NCBI GenBank assembly: GCA_015063605.1 | Contig: SVTV01000009.1 | Span: 20,081-84,080 of the forward strand | Direction: 5' to 3' | Length of the DNA stretch: 64,000 nucleotides | DNA from: Oscillospiraceae bacterium | GTDB taxonomy: Bacteria > Bacillota > Clostridia > Oscillospirales > SIG627 | Shown: piece after piece, positions 1 through 8,909 of the stretch | Layout of the letters: each line of letters begins with the position of its first letter | How positions within the stretch are numbered: position 1 is the stretch's first letter | Notes under the pieces: model-generated | What the model was told of the DNA's origin: nothing | Database searches by the model: none | Seen by the model: only the letters and a program-made list of their open reading frames with translations | Program-made: the position numbers and the translations under genes

Positions 1-215
1 TTTGTGGATTTATCCATAAAGACAACTATTTTATTATAGCTGTCTATATCCTTGAGGTTGGCATCAAGATTCTCATATAAAAGCCATGCTGTTCCGGTAA
101 CAACAAGTGAACTGAAGAGAACGATTACCGAAGCGAGATTCATAATACCGTTTCGGAATATTCCGTTGAAGGTCAGCTTGAAATAATAAAAGAATTTAGG
201 AACCCTAAGCTTCAT
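1..215 (-). CDS. ftsX: Cell division protein FtsX, N-terminal part (runs off window start)
   Basis: Reverse-strand translation from ATG at 215: [71 protein letters not shown]; typical FtsX start, overlapping the ftsE stop. Confidence 0.85.
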   Translation of the reverse strand, partial: MKLRVPKFFYYFKLTFNGIFRNGIMNLASVIVLFSSLVVTGTAWLLYENLDANLKDIDSYNKIVVFMDKST

Positions 216-921
216 CAAACATACCTCCTTGTTCTCTGTCGCTCGTAAGTTTTCCGTCGCTTATCGTTATTACACGCTGCTGGTAATAGTCAACGAGACT
301 CTTTTCATGGGTTACCATAACTACGGTCGTTCCGAGTTTATTTATTTTCATGAGAAGATCCATCATCTCAACGGTGAGAAGGGGGTCGATGTTGCCTGTA
401 GGCTCATCTGCTATCAATAGCTTTGGTTTGTTTGCGATAGCACGGGCAAACGCAACACGCTGCTGTTCGCCGCCCGAAAGCTCGTTGGGGAACGAATTCT
501 TTTTATCTTCAAGATTTACAAGCTTCAGCAGATTATTTACTCTGTCCCTTATGACGCTTTTTCTTTCTCCGACAACGTGCATTGCTATAGCAATGTTATC
601 GAATACATTGAAATTGTCGAGAAGACGGTAATCCTGAAAAACAATGCCCATTTTTCGCCGTAAATGGGGAACCATGAATCCGGGCATTCTTTTAAGGTCA
701 TAGTTGCATACTTTGATGGTGCCGCTGAGAACCTTTACTTCACGCATCAAAAGCTTTATCAAAGTTGATTTTCCGGCACCCGACGGTCCGACGATAAAAA
801 CAAATTCACCGGGATCTACCTTGAAGGTGATACGCTTTAGGGCCTTTGTGCCGTTTGAATATTTCTGCGTTACGTTTTTGAATTCTATTATCGGCTTTAC
901 AGTTTTAGTGCTGGCTGACAT
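205..921 (-). CDS. ftsE: Cell division ATP-binding protein FtsE
   Basis: Walker [10 protein letters not shown], signature [14 protein letters not shown], Walker [13 protein letters not shown]; start MSASTK at 921 preceded by GGAGA. Confidence 0.93.
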   Translation of the reverse strand: MSASTKTVKPIIEFKNVTQKYSNGTKALKRITFKVDPGEFVFIVGPSGAGKSTLIKLLMREVKVLSGTIKVCNYDLKRMPGFMVPHLRRKMGIVFQDYRLLDNFNVFDNIAIAMHVVGERKSVIRDRVNNLLKLVNLEDKKNSFPNELSGGEQQRVAFARAIANKPKLLIADEPTGNIDPLLTVEMMDLLMKINKLGTTVVMVTHEKSLVDYYQQRVITISDGKLTSDREQGGMFDEA

Positions 922-933
922 CAGAATCTCCAA

Positions 934-2022
934 TCATATGTAACGAGAGGGCTTGGAAGCCATATACTTATTGACCATAAGAGCGACCTTGAAGGTTATT
1001 GCATGATCGAATTCTCTCAAGTCAAGACCTGTAAGCTTACGGATCTTTTCAAGTCTGTATACGAGTGTATTTCTGTGAACGAAAAGCTTTCTGGATGTCT
1101 CGGAAACATTGAGGTTGTTTTCGAAAAAAGCTTGTATCGTTATCAAGGTTTCACGGTCGAGGGAATCAAGAGCACCCCGCTTGAATACCTCCTGAAGGAA
1201 CATTTCGCAAAGTGTTGTGGGAAGCTGATATATAAGACGGCCGATTCCAAGGCTCTGGTAATTGATGATGGACTTTTCGTTATCGAAGACCTTTCCGACT
1301 TCAAGGGCGATCTGAGATTCCTTGTAAGACTTCGCAAGGTCTCTTATAGACTCAACAACTGTACCTATACCGACAGTGACCTTAATATAAAACTCGCTGT
1401 TTACAGTATCTACTATACTTTTAGCAACCTTTTCGGCTTCTTTTGCCTCTATTGCGCTCTTAAGCTCTCTTACAAGTACAACATCCGTTTCACCTACTGT
1501 AAGTACATAATCTTTATTCTTATCCGGGAAGAGATTCTGGATAACGTCAATGGGGACGATATCTGCTTTCTGAGAAAACTTGATGAGATATACTATTCTG
1601 GGAGTTTCCGTATTAAGATGAAGTTCCTTGGATTTGGCATATATATCTGTAGGAAGGATATTGTCAAGAATGATATTTTTTACAAAGCTTGATTTGTCAT
1701 ATTTTTCGTCATAAAGTGCCTTAATATTGCTTAAAGAAACACACATCAAAGTAGAAAGATTTTCAGAAACGCTGTCTTCACCTTCAACAAAAACGATGTA
1801 TTCTGTTTTACCGTGATTGTTGATTGGACAGTAAGTATAACCGCCGAGGAAAAACTTGTCGTTTGTATAGAGTAATTCTTCCTTGATTCCGGATATCGTT
1901 TCGCCTATACGGGAAAGCTCGCTTGAGGCTAACACAACACCGTTTTCATCTACGACGCCTATTATGCGGTCTATCGCATCCTTCATTTGATGTACTATGC
2001 TTTGAAAAAGTCTGTTTGACAT
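934..2022 (-). CDS. PucR/CdaR-family transcriptional regulator (C-terminal HTH_30)
   Basis: C-terminal FFENNLNVSETSRKLFVHRNTLVYRLEKIRKLTGLDLREFDHAITFKVA is the typical PucR/CdaR HTH. Confidence 0.8.
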   Translation of the reverse strand: MSNRLFQSIVHQMKDAIDRIIGVVDENGVVLASSELSRIGETISGIKEELLYTNDKFFLGGYTYCPINNHGKTEYIVFVEGEDSVSENLSTLMCVSLSNIKALYDEKYDKSSFVKNIILDNILPTDIYAKSKELHLNTETPRIVYLIKFSQKADIVPIDVIQNLFPDKNKDYVLTVGETDVVLVRELKSAIEAKEAEKVAKSIVDTVNSEFYIKVTVGIGTVVESIRDLAKSYKESQIALEVGKVFDNEKSIINYQSLGIGRLIYQLPTTLCEMFLQEVFKRGALDSLDRETLITIQAFFENNLNVSETSRKLFVHRNTLVYRLEKIRKLTGLDLREFDHAITFKVALMVNKYMASKPSRYI

Positions 2023-2091
2023 AATTATATATCCTTTCTTATTTGAATTTAATTAATTTATGTTAATTGAATTAATTACGTAGTTTTTTAA

Positions 2092-2883
2092 TTATTCCTC
2101 GATGATTTGTACAGCTTTCGCAATACCGAATATGATAAACCAAATCATGAGTCCTGTTATAAAGTAAATCTCATAGCCGCTGACAAAACGTGAAAGTACC
2201 AGGGAAGCGGCAGATACTGCAAAGGAAATGGCAAAAGGAAGAACGGTTTTATTTCTGAAGATCCCCGTATTCTTATTAATTCCTTTAAGAAGTGATATTG
2301 CCAGAAGCGCCAACATAATAATTGCGCAAACCAATATCGCAATTCCCATAATGCCCGAATCCACATCACCGAAAAGCTTTATGATCCATATCAATCCCGC
2401 ACATACAGCAGTATAAAGTGAAAAAGAGTAAAAATCCTTTTTGAAATGCAGATATATAAAATAAAGTATTATAAATGCTATATTTATAACTATGAATATG
2501 GGTATATATCTGTGAGCCGAAAGCGCAAACACAACAGACCAAATTGTGAAAAGGGAAGAGAAATAGAGAATCAAAGGAGGGGTGAAAAGAAGGCTGTCTT
2601 CAGGTATTGCATTTTTTTTGATCTTCAAAACGTAATAAACAGATGCTCCGAGAGCACCGACGCTTAAAATGATAAACAACCAGGATACCTGCCACATATA
2701 GGCAGTAAAAGTCATATCGTCGATCATTGCAAAAAGGACTATTACAAAAACGGCTGAAATTAGCGATGCCCAAAAGCATCTTTTTGATTTTTTATCGGAG
2801 CTTGCTCCTGAAACGATCCCCATGCCGTTTCTCTTTGAGAGATTGTGTTTTTCTGTCTTATGTTTCTTAGTCAAAGTATCCAC
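2092..2883 (-). CDS. Hypothetical multi-pass membrane protein
   Basis: Long ORF with several hydrophobic segments after a basic N-terminus; family not recognised. Confidence 0.6.
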   Translation of the reverse strand: MDTLTKKHKTEKHNLSKRNGMGIVSGASSDKKSKRCFWASLISAVFVIVLFAMIDDMTFTAYMWQVSWLFIILSVGALGASVYYVLKIKKNAIPEDSLLFTPPLILYFSSLFTIWSVVFALSAHRYIPIFIVINIAFIILYFIYLHFKKDFYSFSLYTAVCAGLIWIIKLFGDVDSGIMGIAILVCAIIMLALLAISLLKGINKNTGIFRNKTVLPFAISFAVSAASLVLSRFVSGYEIYFITGLMIWFIIFGIAKAVQIIEE

Positions 2884-2923
2884 CTCATGATAGGTAATAA
2901 TATTTTTGTATGTATGAACATAC

Positions 2924-3697
2924 TTACATTTCCTCGTAAAGGATCATGGAAAGGGCAGCGATAGGTGCGGTTTCCGTTCTGAGTATCAATGGTCCGAGAG
3001 AAACCATAGGTATGTTGTTTTCTTCAAGAAGAGCATTTTCGGTTTCATCATACCCACCTTCGGGTCCGACTGTAAATGACAATGTAACGGTTTGTTCCGG
3101 GGAGACGTGAAGCTGGTTGTTTGTGAAGAAGTGCTTCAATGAAACTGTAGCATTTTCGTGGCACGAAAAAAATACATCTGTATCTTTTAATCTGCGTACC
3201 GCTTCCTTGAAATCAACGGGAGCCGATACTACAGGCGGCGATGAACGGTGCGATTGCTTTGCTGCCTCGTATGCTATTCTGTTCCAACGCTCGACCTTGT
3301 GAGCGGCTGATCGCTCATCCGGGACGGAAACGCACCGCTTCATATAAACAGGAACTATTTCGGATACACCGAGCTCTGTTGCCTTTTGGACTATAAGATC
3401 CATTTTATCACTTTTTACAAAAGCTTGATAAAGTGTTTTTTTGAATTTAGATTCAGTAAACTCAATCCTTTTTGAAATCAATAGTGTGACGGAATATGCG
3501 TCTATTGTCTGAGCAGGTGCCAATTCATCTATGACACACAAGAAAGCCGAACCATCCTTATCACAGACGGTAACGGCATCCGACTTCTTTTTTCTCAAAA
3601 CATTTATTATATGATGTGCATCATTTCCCGTCAATTTGAAGCTCTCGCCGGGTGTTCCGCCGAGCTTATCGGGTGAAAAAAAACGGTGCATTTTCAA
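2924..3697 (-). CDS. rsmE: 16S rRNA (uracil(1498)-N(3))-methyltransferase
   Basis: MHRFF...HHIINVLR, KSDKMDLIVQKATELGVSEIVPV, SFTVGPEGGYDETE, SLGPLILRTETAPIAAL motifs. Confidence 0.93.
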   Translation of the reverse strand: MKMHRFFSPDKLGGTPGESFKLTGNDAHHIINVLRKKKSDAVTVCDKDGSAFLCVIDELAPAQTIDAYSVTLLISKRIEFTESKFKKTLYQAFVKSDKMDLIVQKATELGVSEIVPVYMKRCVSVPDERSAAHKVERWNRIAYEAAKQSHRSSPPVVSAPVDFKEAVRRLKDTDVFFSCHENATVSLKHFFTNNQLHVSPEQTVTLSFTVGPEGGYDETENALLEENNIPMVSLGPLILRTETAPIAALSMILYEEM

Positions 3698-3892
3698 TTT
3701 TCACTTTCTCTAAAGAAACTTTGTACACTATGCATAAGAATTATACACCAAAGAAAGCGATTTGTCAAACATTTTTAGACGTATTTTGTGCATTTTTGAT
3801 AAAATTTATCGTTTGTTCACATAAATCGACCGAAACAAACGGTATATGAGCCTTTGAAGGGCTTTTTATACCGCTTGAATGATCATTTCTGA

Positions 3893-5242
3893 TTAATTTG
3901 CCAGCAGAGCTTCCGGGATATGGTCGTTGACTCTCTTTTCAAGATCCGCGATAACGGGATTTCCTCCGTAGTTGATCGCGCTTCCGTGAGTATCGAGTAT
4001 ATCCTGTGTCACATTCTTGAGAAGATAAAGCTTTATGTTTCTGTAGTCCTTATCGTAGTAATTGAACGTAGGTGTAACCTGAACATTTTCGATCTTAACG
4101 GGCGCCGCACCGTCCTTGGTGATATCGAACGTTACAAATGCACCGAGCATATACTTGATATAAAGCATCGTTGATACGGCATTTCCGAGAGAATAGCATA
4201 TTAGCGTTTCTCCTCCGTCGTTACGCTGTTTCATTTTTATCGTTTGAAGCATGTGAGGATGATGACCGATGATAACGTCAACTCCTGCATCTACAAGTGC
4301 TTGAGCAAGATTTTTCTGATCGTTGTTCTCGTAGTATTGATCCTCGGTGCCCCAATGGAGCGAAACTATAACACAATCAGCAAGAGTCTTTGCCTTTGCG
4401 ACCTGATCTAATATAACATTCTTTTCGGCATAGGGAATGAACACATTACCCGAGCTGTTGTCATGTGTGTAGTTGACAAAATCAGTATAGGAAAGCATCG
4501 CTATCCTTATACCGTTCTTATTGACAACGGTTATATTCTCAAATTCATCCTTTGTCTTGTAACCGCCGATAAGAGTAATGCCGTTCTGATTTCTCCAATA
4601 ATCAATACTGTTTATAAGACCGGAGGTCTTCATATCGAGCATATGATTATGCGCCGTATTCACGATATCAAATCCTAAGGATATAAGCTGTTCGCCCATT
4701 GCCCGCGGTGAATTGAAATCAGGGTAACCTACAGGTTTTTTTGTTTCATCTGCACATATTAGAGTTTCTTGATTCACAAAAGCAAGGTCAGCATTCTTTA
4801 CAAAGGGCGCGATCTCAGTATACATATGGGAAAAGTCGAATCCCTTGGAATAATCATCCGCTGTACCGCCGGCTTTGATTGAGGCATCGCGCATAACATT
4901 ATCGTGAACTATGTTATCTCCCATTGCAAAGAAGGAAACACTTCTGAAACCTTTCCCGTCTTCATTTTCCGTAGACGGAGGCTCTTCTGTGGAGGAGGGA
5001 GCGGTATCGGGAGGATTGTCCTCTGTTTCACCTGTGGTCCCGGGAATAAGTCCCTCTGCGGTCTGTGTATTTGATCCCGTTTCGATTTCTTCTTCGGTTG
5101 CGGGATTTGAATTCTCCTCTGATACATCGGGCGGTGCGACCTCGGACACCACTACAGCAAAATAAACGAGTCCTGCCAGTATCAATGACAGAATAAACAG
5201 CGTTAAAATGCGTAATTTCATATTTTCTATGTATACGCTCAT
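3893..5242 (-). CDS. CapA family (poly-gamma-glutamate synthesis-like) protein, membrane-anchored
   Basis: FFAMGDNIVHDNV, NQETLI, ANHMLD-like AHNHMLD, SLHWGTE, GHHPHMLQ motifs after N-terminal TM and Thr/Glu/Ser-rich linker. Confidence 0.9.
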   Translation of the reverse strand: MSVYIENMKLRILTLFILSLILAGLVYFAVVVSEVAPPDVSEENSNPATEEEIETGSNTQTAEGLIPGTTGETEDNPPDTAPSSTEEPPSTENEDGKGFRSVSFFAMGDNIVHDNVMRDASIKAGGTADDYSKGFDFSHMYTEIAPFVKNADLAFVNQETLICADETKKPVGYPDFNSPRAMGEQLISLGFDIVNTAHNHMLDMKTSGLINSIDYWRNQNGITLIGGYKTKDEFENITVVNKNGIRIAMLSYTDFVNYTHDNSSGNVFIPYAEKNVILDQVAKAKTLADCVIVSLHWGTEDQYYENNDQKNLAQALVDAGVDVIIGHHPHMLQTIKMKQRNDGGETLICYSLGNAVSTMLYIKYMLGAFVTFDITKDGAAPVKIENVQVTPTFNYYDKDYRNIKLYLLKNVTQDILDTHGSAINYGGNPVIADLEKRVNDHIPEALLAN

Positions 5243-5297
5243 AGGAGCGTATGGCCTTTCTTAATATTATTTGACAATAATTGACATAGGATAAACA

Positions 5298-6122
5298 TCA
5301 AAGCTGTTTTTTGATCTTATTTATAGCACCCTTTTCAAGTCGGCTTACCTGTGCCTGGCTGATACCGATCTCTTCCGCAATTTCGACCTGTGTTTTACCT
5401 TTGAAAAAACGCATGATCAAAATGTTTCTTTCGCGTTCGGGGAGTGTTTTCATAGCTTGAGAAAGAGCGATATTTTCAGTCCACTCATCCATCCCGCTTC
5501 CGGGATCAGCGATCTGCTCATAAAGATCAATAGAATCCCCGTTATCGGAATAAACCGGATCGTAAATTGAAGCCGGTGTCACTATAGCTTCAAGAGCCTC
5601 AGACACTTCGGGGGCGGTTATCGTTTTTGAGGATCTTTCATCTGTTTCACTGTCGCTATTATCGCAAGCATTTTTGTTTAATACTTCTGCGATCTCTTCA
5701 GGAGAAGGATCACGTCCCAACTCGGAGCAAAGCTTTTCCTTTACAGCTAACGCTCTGAATGCGAGTGTTCGCATTGATCGGCTTACGCGTATCATATTGT
5801 TATCTCTGAGATAACGTTTTATCTCTCCCTCGATCATCGGTACGGCATAAGTGGAAAACCGTACATTCTGCTCAGTGTCGAAATTATCGACTGCTTTGAT
5901 GAGCCCTACGCATCCTACCTGAAACAGATCATCGGGATTCTCACATCTGTTTGAGAACTTTTGTACTACGCTGAGTACCAGACGGAGATTTCCGCCTATT
6001 AATTCTTCCCGGGATTGTGTGTTTCCGTTTTTCATATCTATCAGCAGTTTTGTTTTTTCTTCCTCAGTCAATACCGGCAGCTTCGCGGTATTAATACCGC
6101 ATATTTCAACCTTACCAAACAT
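5298..6122 (-). CDS. sigG: RNA polymerase sporulation sigma factor SigG
   Basis: MFGKVEICGINTAKLPVLTEEEK..., NGNLRLVLSV-like, DDLFQVGCVGLIKAVDNFD, VRFSTYAVPMIEGEIKRYLRDNN, EIAEEIGISQAQVSRLEKGAI; start at 6122 preceded by GGAGG. Confidence 0.88.
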   Translation of the reverse strand: MFGKVEICGINTAKLPVLTEEEKTKLLIDMKNGNTQSREELIGGNLRLVLSVVQKFSNRCENPDDLFQVGCVGLIKAVDNFDTEQNVRFSTYAVPMIEGEIKRYLRDNNMIRVSRSMRTLAFRALAVKEKLCSELGRDPSPEEIAEVLNKNACDNSDSETDERSSKTITAPEVSEALEAIVTPASIYDPVYSDNGDSIDLYEQIADPGSGMDEWTENIALSQAMKTLPERERNILIMRFFKGKTQVEIAEEIGISQAQVSRLEKGAINKIKKQL

Positions 6123-6235
6123 TTGAAAACCTCCGTAAAGACACATTTGTCTTTATGAAGTATTTCCAAAGTCATAGAATGATAATCAAAATTTAACTTG
6201 GCAAAATATTCTTGTAAACCGGATTTGTTAAACGA

Positions 6236-6721
6236 TTATTTCTTTATATCATTAAACATCTGCTGAGCAGCTTGAACGTCAGCACATACTATATAAATGA
6301 GGTATGTGCCATCCTTGATAACGAGTGCGGATTCAAGCTTAGGAGTCTCTTCAGGTGCATATCCGGAAAATTGAGAGATTCTATTCTCTATATATCTATT
6401 TATCTTTGTACAGTATTCATCCAATTTTTCAGTTGAAGGTGCTTCAGCAACGATAAGTTCATCTGCTGTTACTCCGGAAATACCTGCGTAGCATACTTTC
6501 CATGGAGAATCATCCAAAAAAGAGAATACATTGGACACAGAATTGTCTCCAAGCTGTATCATTTCCTCGGAAAAAATATTTGTACTTGTTGAAATATCTG
6601 ATACAAACTTTTCAGCTTGCTCTCTTGTTATGGGTAAATTGTTCTTACTGCAGCTACAAAGCAAAACTGCGGCCAAAGCTAAAATAACGGCTGTTAACGA
6701 AATAAGTTGTGCTCTTTTCAT
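6236..6721 (-). CDS. DUF4358 domain-containing lipoprotein
   Basis: Signal with lipobox LLCSC; pattern ...DELIVAEAPSTEKLDEYCTKINRYIENRISQFSGYAPEETPKLESALVIKDGTYLIYIVCAD matches DUF4358. Confidence 0.72.
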   Translation of the reverse strand: MKRAQLISLTAVILALAAVLLCSCSKNNLPITREQAEKFVSDISTSTNIFSEEMIQLGDNSVSNVFSFLDDSPWKVCYAGISGVTADELIVAEAPSTEKLDEYCTKINRYIENRISQFSGYAPEETPKLESALVIKDGTYLIYIVCADVQAAQQMFNDIKK

Positions 6722-6830
6722 TTATATGCGCATACCTTTCTATCATGTTGGAGGTTTATGTATTTAACGTCAAATACAATACTTCATATTGTTAAATGCG
6801 GTATAATCTTCATGTCTTGAAAATTGTAAT

Positions 6831-8033
6831 TTATACCGATCGTTCTTCATCAATCGCATGTTCTTTTAAATACTCATACCAAAGATTTGTATATTTCAAA
6901 CTTGGATGAACTCCGTCTAATGAAACATCGTCAAGAAGATATCCGTCTTCGCCTGTCATTATGGATGCAACATCCAAATAATAAACTTTCTGCCCTGATA
7001 GTTCTTCGCAGATCTCCATTTCATATGTACGGAAAATAGAAGCAGCTTCGTTATTGTATACCGCATCTGTTCTTTTTTCGGCCTTCGGGGCAACGGGCAA
7101 GGTGCTCTGAACGTATATTACAGCATCCGGATAATAGCTTCGTATAAGTTCAATTAATTTTTTATAACTTGTTTTAAATATATCAAAATACTGCCAACCT
7201 TGTTCGTTTGTTCCAAACATTAGGTAAATTTTTTTAAAATGCGGGTTCTTTTGGAATGCTTCTTCAAGAGTTAACAGTTCTTTTTTCTCGTTGTTTCCGG
7301 AATCATCAGATTCTATAAAACGCTTTGTCGAGATGTTACTTATCATTACTCCTCGGTAATAGTATGAGTTTGTCTTGACATTAGCATAACGGATGAAAGT
7401 CTCTATCATGGAGTCTCCTATAAAAAGAGCATCTTGAAAATAGACATTATCGACTTTTTTATACACTATTTCTGTTTTAAGGTATTCTCCGAATACTTCC
7501 TTTTCCAATAATTCCCGTATACTCCTTGTCGAATCATTTATCTCAATGGGGATCAACGATTCATTGTCGCTATCTTTAATAATTTTGAAAGTTAGATATC
7601 CGGTTTTGTCATCCGAATTCTCAGGTAAAAGTGCAACGTATGTATTGTTTTCAAATACTATATTGCCTAATATATTGTAAATTTGTTCATTCCCATCGGT
7701 ATCAATAATATTTATCGTTTTCATTTCCGTAATAGACAGATCAGGTTTATTTTCTTCGGTTTTGACCTCGGTATCTGTTATTGGCGGTTTTTGTGTATAT
7801 TCTTCTGTCCCGAATGTGTCTGTAGGATCATTAGTCTCTTTTGTACTCGAGGATGTTTGTGCCGAAACAGTATCGTGAGTGGATTCATCAGTTTGGAAGG
7901 AAAGGGTATCGTTAGGAATGTCATGCCAAAACATATAATACAAACACAGTAAAGTAATGAAAACCAATGACATGAGAATCAAGATTGATGCGAATAATAT
8001 ATTATGTTTATTATAATTTGCTTTATTGTTCAT
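6831..8033 (-). CDS. SGNH/GDSL hydrolase with N-terminal TM anchor and internal DUF1292-like domain
   Basis: ALFIGDSMIETF (GDS block), YLMFGTNEQGW, DGVHPS catalytic blocks; start at 8033 (MNNKANYN) preceded by GAAAGG; central segment resembles the neighbouring DUF1292 protein. Confidence 0.82.
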   Translation of the reverse strand: MNNKANYNKHNILFASILILMSLVFITLLCLYYMFWHDIPNDTLSFQTDESTHDTVSAQTSSSTKETNDPTDTFGTEEYTQKPPITDTEVKTEENKPDLSITEMKTINIIDTDGNEQIYNILGNIVFENNTYVALLPENSDDKTGYLTFKIIKDSDNESLIPIEINDSTRSIRELLEKEVFGEYLKTEIVYKKVDNVYFQDALFIGDSMIETFIRYANVKTNSYYYRGVMISNISTKRFIESDDSGNNEKKELLTLEEAFQKNPHFKKIYLMFGTNEQGWQYFDIFKTSYKKLIELIRSYYPDAVIYVQSTLPVAPKAEKRTDAVYNNEAASIFRTYEMEICEELSGQKVYYLDVASIMTGEDGYLLDDVSLDGVHPSLKYTNLWYEYLKEHAIDEERSV

Positions 8034-8226
8034 ATAAGTACCTTTCGATATCAAAAGGGTAAACGTCAAAAGTTTAATCACAATAATTATATCATGATAA
8101 TTGATTTTTGGCAATACCGGAGCAGATAATTTTTTTTATTATATCGGGTATAAAGGCACCTTTTTTTGAAAAAGATAATAAATATTAAAAATATAATAAA
8201 ATAGGCAATAATTTTAGAAAATACTC

Positions 8227-8255
8227 TTGACTATTTGGCAATTACGGTGTAAAAT
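8227..8255 (+). promoter_or_regulatory. Sigma-A type promoter upstream of DUF1292 gene
   Basis: TTGACT - 17 bp - TAAAAT. Confidence 0.7.
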
Positions 8256-8283
8256 ATCCATAACAGATTCTGGCAATATATAT

Positions 8284-8301
8284 GGTGCGGCGTTCCGCAC
8301 C
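8284..8301 (+). promoter_or_regulatory. Hairpin immediately upstream of the Shine-Dalgarno of the DUF1292 gene
   Basis: GGTGCGG-CGTT-CCGCACC, perfect 7-bp stem directly adjoining GGAAAGAAGG. Confidence 0.55.
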
Positions 8302-8317
8302 GGAAAGAAGGTATGAA

Positions 8318-8632
8318 ATGACAGAAAATATGGAAAACTTTGATTTTGAAACAGTTACCCTTACTGATGAAGAAGGCGTTGAAAGAGATTTTGAAGTAAT
8401 AGGAAGTCTTGATCTTGACGATAATGTTTATCTCGCACTCGTTCCCGCAGACGGTGAGGATTCCGATGAATACATCATTTTGAAGCTCGTTGAAGAAGAC
8501 GGCGAAGAAGTTCTCATTACTATCGATGATGACGATGAATTTGATAAAGTGGCTGACGCTTTCGAAAATGAAGTTCTTGCTGAATATGATTACGACGAAG
8601 AAGAGGAAGATGAAAGCGGAGACGAAGAGTAA
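8318..8632 (+). CDS. DUF1292 domain-containing protein
   Basis: ENFDFETVTLTDEEGVERDFEVIGSLDLDDNVYLALVPADGEDSDEYIILKLVEEDGEEVLITIDDDDEFDKVADAFENE with acidic tail; start at 8318 with AGAAGG SD. Confidence 0.9.
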   Translation: MTENMENFDFETVTLTDEEGVERDFEVIGSLDLDDNVYLALVPADGEDSDEYIILKLVEEDGEEVLITIDDDDEFDKVADAFENEVLAEYDYDEEEEDESGDEE

Positions 8633-8659
8633 TTTGCTGATCGGATCTTAAAACATTTT

Positions 8660-8850
8660 CCTGCTTGATTCGTGATGTGCGTGTATTTAAACCCACAATA
8701 TTGAAAAGGGATCTTCCTTCCCAAAGCTGTTGCAGACCTCCCGCTTGCCATTCTGCGAGCGGAAGCTGGGAGCATGAAGGCCTCGGAGAATTTCCCACCC
8801 TTGCTTACGCAGGGTTTTCAATCGTGCACACACGGTCCGGTGGGGTAATA
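8660..8850 (+). ncRNA. ssrS: Structured non-coding RNA, best guess 6S RNA (boundaries approximate)
   Basis: No credible ORF; nested complementary arms ATTGAAAA...TTTTCAAT, apical hairpin CCGCTTGC-cattct-GCGAGCGG, small 3'-side hairpin CCC(T)TGC-TTAC-GCAGGG, followed by a rho-independent terminator; layout resembles Firmicutes 6S RNA. Confidence 0.5.
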
Positions 8851-8858
8851 AAAAAAGC

Positions 8859-8903
8859 AACACAGAGAATGCCTTTACGGTAAACTCTGTGTTTTCTTTT
8901 TTT
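8859..8903 (+). terminator. Rho-independent terminator, likely bidirectional
   Basis: AACACAGAG ... CTCTGTGTT followed by TTCTTTTTTT; A-run on the other side gives a U-tract for the minus strand. Confidence 0.85.
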
Positions 8904-8909
8904 GATCGT

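Noticed and set aside
8520-8883. Three short ORFs (8520-8798 -, 8590-8775 -, 8665-8883 +) over the ncRNA candidate
   Set aside because: Overlap the acidic DUF1292 tail or the structured RNA; no ribosome-binding sites or family resemblance
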